From contig CAWIGR010000021.1 of NCBI GenBank assembly GCA_963835705.1, positions 1 through 64,000 of the forward strand: 64,000 nucleotides of DNA, written 5' to 3'. Origin of the DNA: JACVRW01 sp963835705 (GTDB lineage Bacteria; Actinomycetota; Thermoleophilia; Solirubrobacterales; Thermoleophilaceae). Below the pieces are notes generated by a model that was not told where the DNA came from, ran no database searches, and worked only from the letters and a program-made list of their open reading frames with translations. The position numbers were made by a program, and so were the translations under genes. Positions within the stretch are counted from its first letter, which is position 1, and every line of letters starts with the position of its first letter. Shown here piece by piece: positions 33,784 to 42,300 of this stretch.

Positions 33784-36182
33784 CTCACCACGAAGTTGAC
33801 GAGCTTGCCGGGCACGACGATCGCCTTGACAATCTGCCTCCCGTTCAGGCGAGCGGCGAGCTTACCGGAGCCCCGCGCGATCTCCTCCAGTTGCTCGCCC
33901 GACGCCTCGGTGGGCGCGGCGATGCGGTCCACGAGCTTGCCGTTCAGCTGCACCACGAGCTGGAACTCCTCGCTCGTAAGGAGGGCCGGGTCCGCCTCCG
34001 GCCACGGCTCCTCCCAAACCCGTTTCTCCGCCATCTGCTCGTACACCTCCGCGCCCAGGTGCGGTGCGAAGGGGAAGATCAGCGAACCGGCCGTGGCGAT
34101 GGCAAAGCGCACGTGCGAGGCCGGCGCCGTCTCACGCCCGCGGTACACCTCGTTGACCAGCTCCATCACGGCCGCGATCGCGGTGTTGAAGCCGAAGTTC
34201 GCCTGCATATCGCGCGTCACCCGGTCGATCGCCCAGTGCGCCTTGCGGAGCAGCGGCGAGGGTTCGCCGTCGGCCTCCACCGGCCCGTCGGGCGCCTCCT
34301 GCGCGGCGGTCCACAGCCGCGACAGGAAGCGGTGCACGCCGCCCACGCCGGAGTCCGACCAGTCGGCGTCCTTCTCGGGCGGCCCGATGAACAGGATGTA
34401 GCAGCGCGCCGTGTCCGCGCCGTAGCGCCCCACGATCTCCTGCGGCGAGACCACGTTGCCCTTCGACTTGGACATCTTGTCGCCGTCGCGCAGGATCATC
34501 CCCTGGGTGAAGAGCCGCGCGAACGGCTCCTGCACGTCGAGGTAGCCCATGTCGGTCAGCGCCTTGACGAAGAAGCGCGCGTAGAGCAGGTGGAGGATCG
34601 CGTGCTCGACGCCGCCGATGTACTGGTCGACCGCCATCCAGCGCTTCAGCACCTCGCGGTCGAATGGCGCCTCGTCGTTGTCCGGGTCGCAGTAGCGCAG
34701 GAAGTACCAGGACGAGTCGACGAACGTGTCCATCGTGTCGGTCTCACGCCTCGCCTCGCCGCCGCACTGCGGGCAGGTCGTGCGCACCCAGTCCTCGGCC
34801 GCCGCCAGCGGCGAGCGGCCCTTCGGCGCGTAGTCGCGAACGTCGGGAAGCTCGACCGGCAGCTGGTCGTCGGGCACCGGCAGCATTCCGCAGGAGTCGC
34901 AGTAGAGGATCGGGATCGGGCAGCCCCAGTAGCGCTGCCGCGAGAGCAGCCAGTCCCGCAGCCGGTAGCTGACCGAGCGCTTGCCGAGACCGTCCTCCTC
35001 GAGCCAGTCCGCGATCTGCTCGTAGGCCTCGCGGTTGTGGAGGCCGTCGAAGCGGCCCGAGTTCACCATCTGGCCGTCCTCGGTGCAGGGCAGCTCGCCG
35101 CAGTCGATCACGCGCCGGATCTCGAGGCCGTAGGACTGGGCGAAGTCGTGGTCGCGCTCGTCGTGCGCCGGCACGGCCATGATCGCGCCGGTGCCGTACT
35201 CCATCAGCACGTAGTCGGCCACGAACATCGGGATCTCCTCGCCGGTGACCGGATTGGTGACCGTCCGCCCGAGCGCCACGCCGGTCTTCTTCTTGTGCTC
35301 CGAGCCACGCTCCTCGACCGACTCGTTGAGCGCGTGGTTGACGTACGCGTGCACCTCGGGCGAGTCGTTGAGGCGAAACACGTCCGGATGCTCGGGGGCC
35401 ATCACGAAGAACGTCGCGCCGAAGAGGGTGTCCGGCCTGGTGGTGAAGACCGGGTAGTCGATCCCCAGCTCCTCGCAGCGGAAGATCACCTCGGCACCCT
35501 CCGAGCGGCCGATCCAGTTCTCCTGCATCGTCACCACGTGCCGCGGCCACTCGATCGTGCGCATGTCCTCCAGCAGCCTGTCGGCGTACTCGGTGATGCG
35601 GAAGAACCACTGCTCGAGCTGCCTGGCCTCCACCTCGGTGCCGCAGCGCTCGCAGCGGCCGTCGATCACCTGCTCGTTGGCGAGCACCGTGGCGTCCTTG
35701 GGGCACCACTTGACCGCCGCCTCCTTGCGGTAGGCGAGGCCGCGCTCGAACAGGCGCAGGAAGATCCACTGCGTCCAGCGGTAGAAGCGGGGCTCGTGGG
35801 TGCCGAACTCCCGCGTCCAGTCGATCGAGATGCCCCAGGAGCGGAAGTCCTCCCGGAACTGGACGATCGAGGCCTCGGTCGACGCGCGCGGATGCTGGCC
35901 CGTCTTGATCGCGTGGTTCTCGGCCGGGAGGCCGAAGGCGTCATAGCCCATCGGGTGCAGCACGCGATGGCCGGTGCGGCGCCAGTAGTGGGCGATCGCG
36001 TCGCCGAGCGCGTAGTTCTTGAGGTGGCCGATGTGGGGCTCGCCGCTCGTGTAGGGCAGCATCTCGAGCACGTAGCCCTTGGGCCGCTCGTCCGGCTCGT
36101 TCGAGACCTCCCAGGTGCGCTCGTCGTTCCACACCTGCTGCCACCGGGCCTCGATGGTGCCTGGGTCGTACCGCTCTGCCAT
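33780..36182 (-). CDS. leuS: Leucine–tRNA ligase
   Basis: 800 residues. The class I motifs are GEPHIGHLKNYALGDA (HIGH) and GDKMSKSKGNVVSP (KMSKS). The editing domain (FTTRPDTLFGATFFVMAPEH), zinc-type CxxC pairs (GRCERCG; TCPQCG) and LeuS-specific C-terminal domain ending IVVPGKLVNFVV are present. It charges tRNA-Leu and hydrolyses mischarged products. Confidence 0.97.
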   Translation of the reverse strand: MAERYDPGTIEARWQQVWNDERTWEVSNEPDERPKGYVLEMLPYTSGEPHIGHLKNYALGDAIAHYWRRTGHRVLHPMGYDAFGLPAENHAIKTGQHPRASTEASIVQFREDFRSWGISIDWTREFGTHEPRFYRWTQWIFLRLFERGLAYRKEAAVKWCPKDATVLANEQVIDGRCERCGTEVEARQLEQWFFRITEYADRLLEDMRTIEWPRHVVTMQENWIGRSEGAEVIFRCEELGIDYPVFTTRPDTLFGATFFVMAPEHPDVFRLNDSPEVHAYVNHALNESVEERGSEHKKKTGVALGRTVTNPVTGEEIPMFVADYVLMEYGTGAIMAVPAHDERDHDFAQSYGLEIRRVIDCGELPCTEDGQMVNSGRFDGLHNREAYEQIADWLEEDGLGKRSVSYRLRDWLLSRQRYWGCPIPILYCDSCGMLPVPDDQLPVELPDVRDYAPKGRSPLAAAEDWVRTTCPQCGGEARRETDTMDTFVDSSWYFLRYCDPDNDEAPFDREVLKRWMAVDQYIGGVEHAILHLLYARFFVKALTDMGYLDVQEPFARLFTQGMILRDGDKMSKSKGNVVSPQEIVGRYGADTARCYILFIGPPEKDADWSDSGVGGVHRFLSRLWTAAQEAPDGPVEADGEPSPLLRKAHWAIDRVTRDMQANFGFNTAIAAVMELVNEVYRGRETAPASHVRFAIATAGSLIFPFAPHLGAEVYEQMAEKRVWEEPWPEADPALLTSEEFQLVVQLNGKLVDRIAAPTEASGEQLEEIARGSGKLAARLNGRQIVKAIVVPGKLVNFVVR

Positions 36183-36226
36183 TGCGACCGTGAGGTTATC
36201 GGCGGGCGTGCGGCCCGCCGCCCCGT

Positions 36227-36433
36227 TCAGTCGGTGGCGAGGATCACGTCGGACGCCTTGATCACGGCGGTCACGGCGCTCCCCTCGGAGAGGCCGAGCT
36301 CCTCGACCGCCTCGACCGTGATCGACGCCACGAGGCGCTGCCCGGCCACTTCCAACTCCACGTTGGCGATGGCCTCGCCGCGGCGGATTCCCTTGACGGT
36401 GCCGGACAGGGTGTTGCGTGCGCTCAGCTTCAT
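36227..36433 (-). CDS. mop: Molbindin-type molybdate-binding protein (single Mop/TOBE domain)
   Basis: 68 residues: KLSARNTLSGTVKGIRRGEA then VELEVAGQRLVASITVEAVE and AVTAVIKASDVILATD, the OB-like Mop fold that oligomerises to store molybdate or tungstate. ATG at 36433 has GGAGG 5 nt upstream. It follows modC by 14 bp as the last gene of the molybdate unit. Two further Mop-type domains are in the ModC tail and the ModE-like regulator. Confidence 0.92.
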   Translation of the reverse strand: MKLSARNTLSGTVKGIRRGEAIANVELEVAGQRLVASITVEAVEELGLSEGSAVTAVIKASDVILATD

Positions 36434-36447
36434 CGCTACCTCCGTTG

Positions 36448-37515
36448 TCAGTTCGCTACGAGACGGGTCGCGGTCGCCTTCCACGCGGCCGTGACCTTGG
36501 TTCCTGGCTCCAGCCCCAGCCGCTCGGCCGAGTCGAGCGTGATCTCGGCGGCGATCGGCTGCGGGCCGGCCAGGCTAACGCGTACCCGGTTCCCCACGGT
36601 CGTGATCGACAGCACCTCGGCGGTGAGACGGTTCTGAGTCGATCCGTGCGGCGCCTCGCCGCCCGGCTCGATGGCGATCTCCCACGGGTAGACGCTCACG
36701 GCCACTGCGCCGTCGCCCGCATCGGTTGTCGTGATCGCGCCGCCGCCGTGAAGCTCGACCGTGGTCAGCCCCCCGCTGCCCGGCCGGGCGGTCCCCGTGA
36801 GCACCACGGCCCCCGTGAAGTCGGCCACGAAGGCGCTGCGCGGCGCGGCGGCCAGCTCGCTCGGGGTGCCCTCCTGCACCACGCGGCCGGCGTCGATCAC
36901 CCCCACCCGGTCGCCGAGCTGGGCGGCCTCGGCGAAGTCGTGCGTGACGAGCAGCGCGGGCACCTCCACGTCGTCCAGCACGGCCGACAGCTCGCGCGAG
37001 GCACTGGCGCGTGTGCGCGCGTCGAGCGCCGACAGCGGCTCGTCGAGGAGGAGCACCTCCGGCCTCCGCGCCAGCGCCCGTGCGACCGCGACGCGCTGGC
37101 GCTCGCCTCCGGACAGCGTGCGCGGCCGTGCTTCGGCCAGCTCGCGCAGGCCGAAGCGGCTCAGCAGCTCGAGCGCCCGCTCGCGCCGCTGTGCGCGCGG
37201 CAGTTCGCGCAGGGGGTAGGCCACGTTCTGCCAGGCGCTCAGGTGCGGGAAGAGGGCGTACTCCTGGAAGACGTACCCGCAGCGCCGCTGCTCAGGCGGC
37301 ACGTCGATGTCCCGCTCGGTGTCGAGCCAGACCTCGCCGTTCGCCTCCACGAGCCCGCGCTCGGGGCGCACGAGGCCGGCGGCGATCCGCAACACGCTGG
37401 TCTTGCCCGCCCCCGAGGGCCCCGCAAGCGCCAGGCACTCGCCGGCGCGCACCTCGAGCGCCACGTCCAGCTCGAGCGCCCCCAGCCGCGTCCTCGCCTC
37501 AGCGCGGAGCCCCAC
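36448..37515 (-). CDS. modC: Molybdate ABC transporter ATP-binding protein
   Basis: 355 residues. Walker A AGPSGAGKTSVLR, Q-loop VFQEYALFPHLS, signature RTLSGGERQRVAVARAL, Walker B VLLLDEPLSALD and the H-loop TH are complete. The C-terminal part (LTAEVLSITTVGNRVRVSLA) is a Mop/TOBE regulatory domain. It energises ModB. It overlaps modB by 17 bp. Confidence 0.94.
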   Translation of the reverse strand: MGLRAEARTRLGALELDVALEVRAGECLALAGPSGAGKTSVLRIAAGLVRPERGLVEANGEVWLDTERDIDVPPEQRRCGYVFQEYALFPHLSAWQNVAYPLRELPRAQRRERALELLSRFGLRELAEARPRTLSGGERQRVAVARALARRPEVLLLDEPLSALDARTRASASRELSAVLDDVEVPALLVTHDFAEAAQLGDRVGVIDAGRVVQEGTPSELAAAPRSAFVADFTGAVVLTGTARPGSGGLTTVELHGGGAITTTDAGDGAVAVSVYPWEIAIEPGGEAPHGSTQNRLTAEVLSITTVGNRVRVSLAGPQPIAAEITLDSAERLGLEPGTKVTAAWKATATRLVAN

Positions 37516-38302
37516 CGAGCGCCTCGCTGCCGTGGACCAGCTTCACGGACAGGAGGATCGCGGCGGACACCGCCACGAGCACCGCCGACAGGGCCAGGGC
37601 CGCATCGAACTCGGTCGAGAAGCGGTCGTAGATGGCGAGCGGCACCGTCTGCGTGATTCCCTGGAACGAGCCCGCGAACATGAGCGTGGCGCCGAATTCT
37701 CCCAGAGCGCGGCCCAGGGCCAGCGCTGTACCGGCAACCAGGCCGGGGAGGGCGACCGGGATCATCACGCGCAGGAACCCGCGCGCCTCCGAGGCGCCCA
37801 GCGTGCGGGAGGCGTCGAGCATCACCCGATCGACCGCGGCGAACGCGGCCATCGCCTGGCGGACGTAGAAGGGCGAGGCGACGAACGTGAGCGCCACGAC
37901 CACCCCGGCGGTTGCGAACGTGAGCTCGAGACCGGCGGACTCGACGGTGCCGCCCAGGATCCCCGATGGGCCGACAGCCGCGAGGAGGGCGATGCCCGCC
38001 ACGGCGGGCGGCAGCACGAGGGGGAGCTCGATGAGCGTGACCACCAGCGCCTTGCCGCGAAACGAGCGCGTGGCGAGCAGGTAGGCCGCCGGAGTCCCGA
38101 CCAGCAGGATGATCACGATCGAGATCGCCGTCGTCTTGAGGCTCAGCCACAGCGCATCCAGCGCTCCCGGCTCACCGAGGCTGCGGATCAGCTCCGCCGG
38201 GCTCGAGTCGAGGAAGATCGCGACGATCGGCAGCGTCAGGAAGGTGAGCGTGACGGCGAGGCAGAGCGTGAGCAGGACCGCGAAGCGGCCCGGCCGCCTC
38301 AT
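37499..38302 (-). CDS. modB: Molybdate ABC transporter permease
   Basis: 267 residues with about six membrane helices and the permease EAA-type loop DASRTLGASEARGFLRVMIP that contacts ModC. It overlaps modA by 4 bp and modC by 17 bp. Confidence 0.93.
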   Translation of the reverse strand: MRRPGRFAVLLTLCLAVTLTFLTLPIVAIFLDSSPAELIRSLGEPGALDALWLSLKTTAISIVIILLVGTPAAYLLATRSFRGKALVVTLIELPLVLPPAVAGIALLAAVGPSGILGGTVESAGLELTFATAGVVVALTFVASPFYVRQAMAAFAAVDRVMLDASRTLGASEARGFLRVMIPVALPGLVAGTALALGRALGEFGATLMFAGSFQGITQTVPLAIYDRFSTEFDAALALSAVLVAVSAAILLSVKLVHGSEALGGAPR

Positions 38303-39072
38303 GGCGAGGGCCCGAAGCCGGCCTCTTCGAGCGCGGTCGCGCAGGCGCCGAGCGTGAGCCCGGCGACGAACTCATGCCCCAGCTCAGCCTCCCGCGCCTC
38401 GGTGGGCACGCCGGCGCCGTAGGTCACCTCGGGCTCGAGCTCGTCCGGCAGGTCGATCGCCTCCAGCTCGCCGCCCGTGGCGTTCACATCGGTCACGTAC
38501 ACGAAGCCGGCGTCGCCGGCGCCCTGCGTGAGCTTGCCGACGATGCCCTTCACGTCGGGCTCGTTCGAGACCACGTTGGCCAGGATGGCCTCCTCCTGCT
38601 CTGGCGGCAACTTGGCGAGCGCCTCGCGCGTGTAGGAGCCGATCGGCACCGACTCCGAACCCACCACCACCTGCGTACCCTCCTGCGCGACGTCCTCCAC
38701 CGAGTCGATCTCCGAGTCGGCCGGCACGGCGAGCACGAACTCGTTGGTGGCGAACTCGACCGGCTCCGAGAGCAGGTCCTCCTCGTACAGCTCCTCCGGC
38801 AGGGTGGTGTTGGCCGCGGCGTAGGCGTCCACCCTCGCGCCCTGGCGGATCTGGGCAGCCAGCTCGTCCGAGCCGGCGAAAGACAGCCTCACGTCGGCGC
38901 CCTCGTCCTCCTCGAACTCCGGCGCGCAGGACTCGAGCGCCTCGGTCATGGACGACGCGGCAGAGACGACCACCCGCGTGCCGCCGGAGCCGTCGCCCCC
39001 CTCCGCCTCGTCGTCGCCACAGCCGGACGCGAGCAGCATTGCCGCCGCGGCGACGACAAGCGCCCGCCTCAT
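38299..39072 (-). CDS. modA: Molybdate-binding lipoprotein
   Basis: 257 residues. The lipobox LLASGCGDD gives a lipid-anchored N-terminus at Cys 18. VVVSAASSMTEALESCAPEF, RLSFAGSDELAAQIRQGA and DAGFVYVTDVNA are oxyanion-binding positions of ModA. ATG overlaps the stop of the regulator gene (ATGA). Confidence 0.94.
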   Translation of the reverse strand: MRRALVVAAAAMLLASGCGDDEAEGGDGSGGTRVVVSAASSMTEALESCAPEFEEDEGADVRLSFAGSDELAAQIRQGARVDAYAAANTTLPEELYEEDLLSEPVEFATNEFVLAVPADSEIDSVEDVAQEGTQVVVGSESVPIGSYTREALAKLPPEQEEAILANVVSNEPDVKGIVGKLTQGAGDAGFVYVTDVNATGGELEAIDLPDELEPEVTYGAGVPTEAREAELGHEFVAGLTLGACATALEEAGFGPSP

Positions 39073-39461
39073 CCGCGCTCCACCATCACCGAGGTCGCCT
39101 TCACCGCCGCCGTGGCGGGCACTCCGGGCGCGAGGCCAAGCTCCTCCACCGCATCGCGCGTGACCGCCGCGGTCACGAGGTGCGGGCCGGCTTCGATCTC
39201 CACGAGGGCCATCACGCCGTCGATCTCCACCGAGCGGACCACGCCGGGGAAGCGGTTGCGCGCCGACAGCGAGTCGCCCGCCCTGTGGCGGCTCGGGTGG
39301 CTCGCGAGGCGCTCGATCTCGCGCCTCGGGACGCGCCGCCGGTTGGCCTGATCGCGCGTGGTGCGGAGCTTGCCGGCGCGCTCCCAGCGTCGCAGGGTGT
39401 CGGCGCTCACACCGATCGCGCGCGCGGCGTCGCCGAGCAGGAGCCCTTCGTTGCGAGGCAT
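39069..39461 (-). CDS. ModE-like regulator: MerR-type HTH fused to a Mop domain
   Basis: 130 residues. The N-terminal half (LLLGDAARAIGVSADTLRRW, then ERAGKLRTTRDQANRR and VPRREIERLA) is a MerR/excisionase winged helix. The C-terminal half (FPGVVRSVEIDGVMALVEIE; LVTAAVTRDAVEELGLAPG) is one Mop/TOBE domain. Classical ModE has a LysR-type HTH and two Mop domains, so this is a compact analogue. It is first in the mod operon and immediately downstream of a 21-bp near-palindrome, suggesting autoregulation by molybdate. Confidence 0.88.
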   Translation of the reverse strand: MPRNEGLLLGDAARAIGVSADTLRRWERAGKLRTTRDQANRRRVPRREIERLASHPSRHRAGDSLSARNRFPGVVRSVEIDGVMALVEIEAGPHLVTAAVTRDAVEELGLAPGVPATAAVKATSVMVERG

Positions 39462-39464
39462 AGT

Positions 39465-39485
39465 TGCCTAAGCATTGCATAGGCA
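39465..39485. promoter_or_regulatory. 21-bp near-palindromic operator of the mod operon
   Basis: TGCCTA at 39465–39470 and TAGGCA at 39480–39485 flank GCA/TGC inner arms around a central T; only one base pair of the palindrome mismatches. It begins 4 bp before the regulator's start codon, where the promoter must be. The predicted ligand is the MerR–Mop regulator. Confidence 0.65.
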
Positions 39486-39506
39486 TGATTTCGAACCGCG
39501 GGAGCC

Positions 39507-39516
39507 TGCCTAAGCT
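39507..39516 (+). promoter_or_regulatory. Operator half-site and -10 element of the LtrA-like gene
   Basis: TGCCTAAGC (39507–39515) repeats the left arm of the mod operator exactly. TAAGCT (39511–39516) overlaps it and lies 6 nt before the ATG at 39523. Binding of the same regulator here would cover the -10 element. Confidence 0.5.
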
Positions 39517-39522
39517 CACGCG

Positions 39523-40650
39523 ATGGACGACACCGAGAAGCGCGTCGCGCCGCTCGAGCTCTTCTTCGACCTGGTCTTCGTCTTCGCGCTGACCCAGGTA
39601 ACCCTGCTCATGTCGGACAACCCGACCTGGGAGGGCCTGGGGCAGGGCCTGCTGGTCCTGGCCCTGCTGTGGTGGGCGTGGGGCGCGTACGCCTGGCTGA
39701 CCAACTACATCGCGGCCGACGAGGGCCTCGAGCGGCTGCTCATGTTCGCCGTGATGGGCGCCTTCCTGGTGACGGCGCTCGCGGTGCCCCAGGCCTTCGG
39801 CGACGACGCGCTGCTGTTCGCGGTGGCCTACGCGGTCGCGCGCTGGCTCCACATCTTCATCTGGGCCGAGGCGAACGATGACGTGGACACGGGCGAGGCG
39901 GTCGTGCGGCTGGCCCGGACCGCGCTGCCCGCTCCGCTGCTGCTGATCGTGGGCGCCCTGCTGGGCGGCACGGCCCAGACGCTGATCTGGATCGTGGCGC
40001 TGGCGATCGACTTCGCCGGCCCGTTCGTGTTCGGCGTGCGGGGCTTCCAGGTGTCCGCCGGGCACTTCGCGGAGCGCTTCGGGCTGATCGTGATCATCGC
40101 CCTCGGCGAGTCGATCGTGGCGATCGGCGCCGGCCTCGAAGGTGACCTCGACGCGGGAGTCGTCGCGGCCGCCGCCCTCGGGCTGATCGTGGCCTGCGCG
40201 CTGTGGTGGGCCTACTTCGACTGGGTCGCGCTCGACGCCGAGCGCCGCTTCCGCAGCGCCCGGGGCCACCAAAGGGTCACGATGGCGCGCGACGCCTACA
40301 GCTATCTGCACCTCCCGATGATCGCCGGGATCGTGCTGATCGCGCTGGGGGTCAAGAAGACGATCGGCGACGTGGGCGAGCCGCTGAAGACGGCGCCGGC
40401 CGTGGCCCTGTTCGGGGGGATCGCGCTCTACTACGCGGGCCACGTCGGGTTCCGGTTCCGCAACAGCCACACGCTGTACCGGGGCCGACTGGTCGCGCTC
40501 GCCGTCGCGGTGGCCCTCATCCCCGTAGCGACCGAGGTCGACGCCCTCGTTGCGATGGGACTCGCAGCGGCGCTGACCTCGGCGGTCATCGCCTACGAGG
40601 TCGTCCGGTACGCCGAGGCGCGGCGCCGCATCCGCGCCGAGCACGCCTGA
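39523..40650 (+). CDS. Low-temperature-requirement A (LtrA) family membrane protein
   Basis: 375 residues with about ten membrane helices. The start RVAPLELFFDLVFVFALTQV and the later ERFGLIVIIALGESIVAIGA are the LtrA signatures. The biochemical role of LtrA is unknown. It is divergent from the molybdate operon and shares an operator half-site with it. Confidence 0.88.
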   Translation: MDDTEKRVAPLELFFDLVFVFALTQVTLLMSDNPTWEGLGQGLLVLALLWWAWGAYAWLTNYIAADEGLERLLMFAVMGAFLVTALAVPQAFGDDALLFAVAYAVARWLHIFIWAEANDDVDTGEAVVRLARTALPAPLLLIVGALLGGTAQTLIWIVALAIDFAGPFVFGVRGFQVSAGHFAERFGLIVIIALGESIVAIGAGLEGDLDAGVVAAAALGLIVACALWWAYFDWVALDAERRFRSARGHQRVTMARDAYSYLHLPMIAGIVLIALGVKKTIGDVGEPLKTAPAVALFGGIALYYAGHVGFRFRNSHTLYRGRLVALAVAVALIPVATEVDALVAMGLAAALTSAVIAYEVVRYAEARRRIRAEHA

Positions 40651-40669
40651 GTCGCGCCAACGGGCAGTT

Positions 40670-40687
40670 TTTCACCGTTTCGTCACC
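40670..40687 (+). promoter_or_regulatory. PHO-box-like direct repeat upstream of the DUF47 gene
   Basis: TTTCACC (40670–40676) and CGTCACC (40681–40687) recur with an exact 11-nt period, as in actinobacterial PhoP sites built from GTTCACC units. The second unit sits 20 bp upstream of the predicted -10 hexamer, in the -35 area. Confidence 0.5.
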
Positions 40688-40707
40688 TGAGCAGGCTTTT
40701 TCCTCCC

Positions 40708-40713
40708 TACGGT
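40708..40713 (+). promoter_or_regulatory. Predicted -10 hexamer of the DUF47 gene (leaderless)
   Basis: TACGGT, 6 nt before the GTG at 40720. Confidence 0.5.
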
Positions 40714-40719
40714 GCGCTC

Positions 40720-41358
40720 GTGGCCTACACGCTGCCCGCGAAGCTGGTCGGCCGGACACCCGACTACGCCGAGCTGTACGAGATGCTCCGTCAGGCGGGG
40801 CGCAACGTGGAGCTGTCCACCGCCCTGCTGCGCGAGCTGATGCGGGCGTGGCCCGACGGGATCGAGAAGCGCTTGGAGCTGGTGGAGCTCGAGCACGCAA
40901 ACGACGCGGTCACGCACGACATCGCACACCACCTCCACCATCGCCTGGCGGTCCCGTTCGAGCGCAGCGACGTGCTCGCGCTCGCCTCGGGGCTCGACGA
41001 CGTGGTCGACTACGCCGAGGAGGCGGCCGACTTCCTCGGCCTCTATCGCGTGGAGGCGCCGATGGACCAGGCGATCGCGCTGGCCGACACGCTCGGCGCG
41101 GCCGGCCACGAGGTGGCGGTGGCGCTGGCATCGATCGAGGACCTGCCCGCGGCGCGGCCGCACCTACGCGAGATCAAGCGGCTCGAGAACGAGGGCGACC
41201 GGCTCCTCCGCGAGGGCCTGACGGCGCTGTTCGACGGCGGCGTCGACCCGATGATGGTGATCCGCTGGAAGGACATCTTCGAGCGCGTCGAGGACGGGAT
41301 CGACGCCTGCGACCGCGTGGCGCACCTGCTGCGCGGGATCTCGGTCAAGCAAGCCTGA
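40720..41358 (+). CDS. DUF47 (PhoU-like, Pit accessory) protein
   Basis: 212 residues, all helical. LVELEHANDAVTHDIAHHLH, ALASGLDDVVDYAEEAADFL and IKRLENEGDRLLREGL carry the acidic E/D-x-x-x-D metal-binding clusters typical of PhoU-like bundles. DUF47 proteins usually accompany PiT phosphate transporters, but no pit gene lies in the window. A PHO-box-like repeat upstream supports phosphate control. Confidence 0.88.
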   Translation: MAYTLPAKLVGRTPDYAELYEMLRQAGRNVELSTALLRELMRAWPDGIEKRLELVELEHANDAVTHDIAHHLHHRLAVPFERSDVLALASGLDDVVDYAEEAADFLGLYRVEAPMDQAIALADTLGAAGHEVAVALASIEDLPAARPHLREIKRLENEGDRLLREGLTALFDGGVDPMMVIRWKDIFERVEDGIDACDRVAHLLRGISVKQA

Positions 41359-41390
41359 GCGCCACAAGCGATGCTCGTCAGGGCGCGCGT

Positions 41391-41396
41391 TAGCGT
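41391..41396 (+). promoter_or_regulatory. Predicted -10 hexamer of the hydroxyacid dehydrogenase gene (leaderless)
   Basis: TAGCGT, 7 nt before ATG 41404. It decides the start: an in-frame ATG at 41371 would lie upstream of this promoter. Confidence 0.45.
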
Positions 41397-41403
41397 GCCG
41401 CCC

Positions 41404-42282
41404 ATGATCGCCGCCATCGCCGCCCGCGCGTTCGAGGCCTGCGCCGAGCTTGCCCCGGACGGGGTCGAGGTGCGGCGCCTGCCCCACGGCCGCGACGAGG
41501 CGGCTTTCCTGTTGCCCGACTGGGCAGACCGCGAGACGCTGCACGCGTTGCCGCGGCTCGAGCGGCTGCGCGTCGTGCAGGTGATGTCGGCCGGTACGGA
41601 CTGGATCGAGGCGTCGGTTCCGGCCTGGGCCACACTCTGCAACGCACGCGGAGCGCGCGACACGGCGGTGGCGGAGTGGGTGGTCGGCGCGCTGCTCGGC
41701 GACGCGTACGGCCAGCTCACGGCAGCCCGGACGCGGCGCTGGTCCGGCGCGGTGCCACGCGAGCTACGGGGCGCGACGGTGGTGATCGTCGGCTTCGGGT
41801 CGATCGGGCGGGAGGTGAGACGCCTCTTGGAGCCGTTCGGCGTCACGGTGACCGGCGTGGCCCGCCGCGCCCGCGACGGGGTCCACGCCGCCGACGAGCT
41901 GCCCGCCTTGGTCGAGCTGGCCGACGCCGTCGTGGTGCTCGCCCCGCTGATGCCTGAGACGACGGCCCTCGTCGACGCGGCGCTGCTGGCCCGGATGCGC
42001 GACGGCGCGTTGTTGGTCAACGCGGGCCGTGGCGGCGTGGTGGACACCGGCGCCCTTGTCGCCGAGCTGGAGTCGGGCCGGCTGCGCGCAGTCCTCGACG
42101 TGGTCGATCCGGAGCCGCTGCCCGACGACCACCCGCTGTGGGAGCTGGCGCTGGCCATCACGCCGCACAACGCCGGGGACACCGAGGCCGCCGACGAGCG
42201 GGCGGTGCGCTTGGGCGCCGAGCAGCTCGCGCGCTTCGCTCGCGGCGAGCCGCTGCACAACGTGGTTCGCGACGCGGCTTGA
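41404..42282 (+). CDS. D-isomer-specific 2-hydroxyacid dehydrogenase
   Basis: 292 residues. ATVVIVGFGSIGREVRRLLE is the NAD-binding GxGxxG; VVLAPLMPETTALVDAALLA, LLVNAGRGGVVDTGAL (catalytic Arg region), VLDVVDPEPLPDDHPLW (Glu) and ITPHNAG (catalytic His) follow. The substrate could be glyoxylate, phosphoglycerate or another 2-ketoacid. It converges with the TIR–WD40 gene 18 bp away. Confidence 0.9.
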   Translation: MIAAIAARAFEACAELAPDGVEVRRLPHGRDEAAFLLPDWADRETLHALPRLERLRVVQVMSAGTDWIEASVPAWATLCNARGARDTAVAEWVVGALLGDAYGQLTAARTRRWSGAVPRELRGATVVIVGFGSIGREVRRLLEPFGVTVTGVARRARDGVHAADELPALVELADAVVVLAPLMPETTALVDAALLARMRDGALLVNAGRGGVVDTGALVAELESGRLRAVLDVVDPEPLPDDHPLWELALAITPHNAGDTEAADERAVRLGAEQLARFARGEPLHNVVRDAA

Positions 42283-42300
42283 CGAGCCGGGCGTGCGAGC

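Noticed and set aside
41371..41403. ATG 41371 as the hydroxyacid dehydrogenase start
   Set aside because: No ribosome-binding site, and the TAGCGT element lies downstream of it, 7 nt before ATG 41404; the longer form remains possible.
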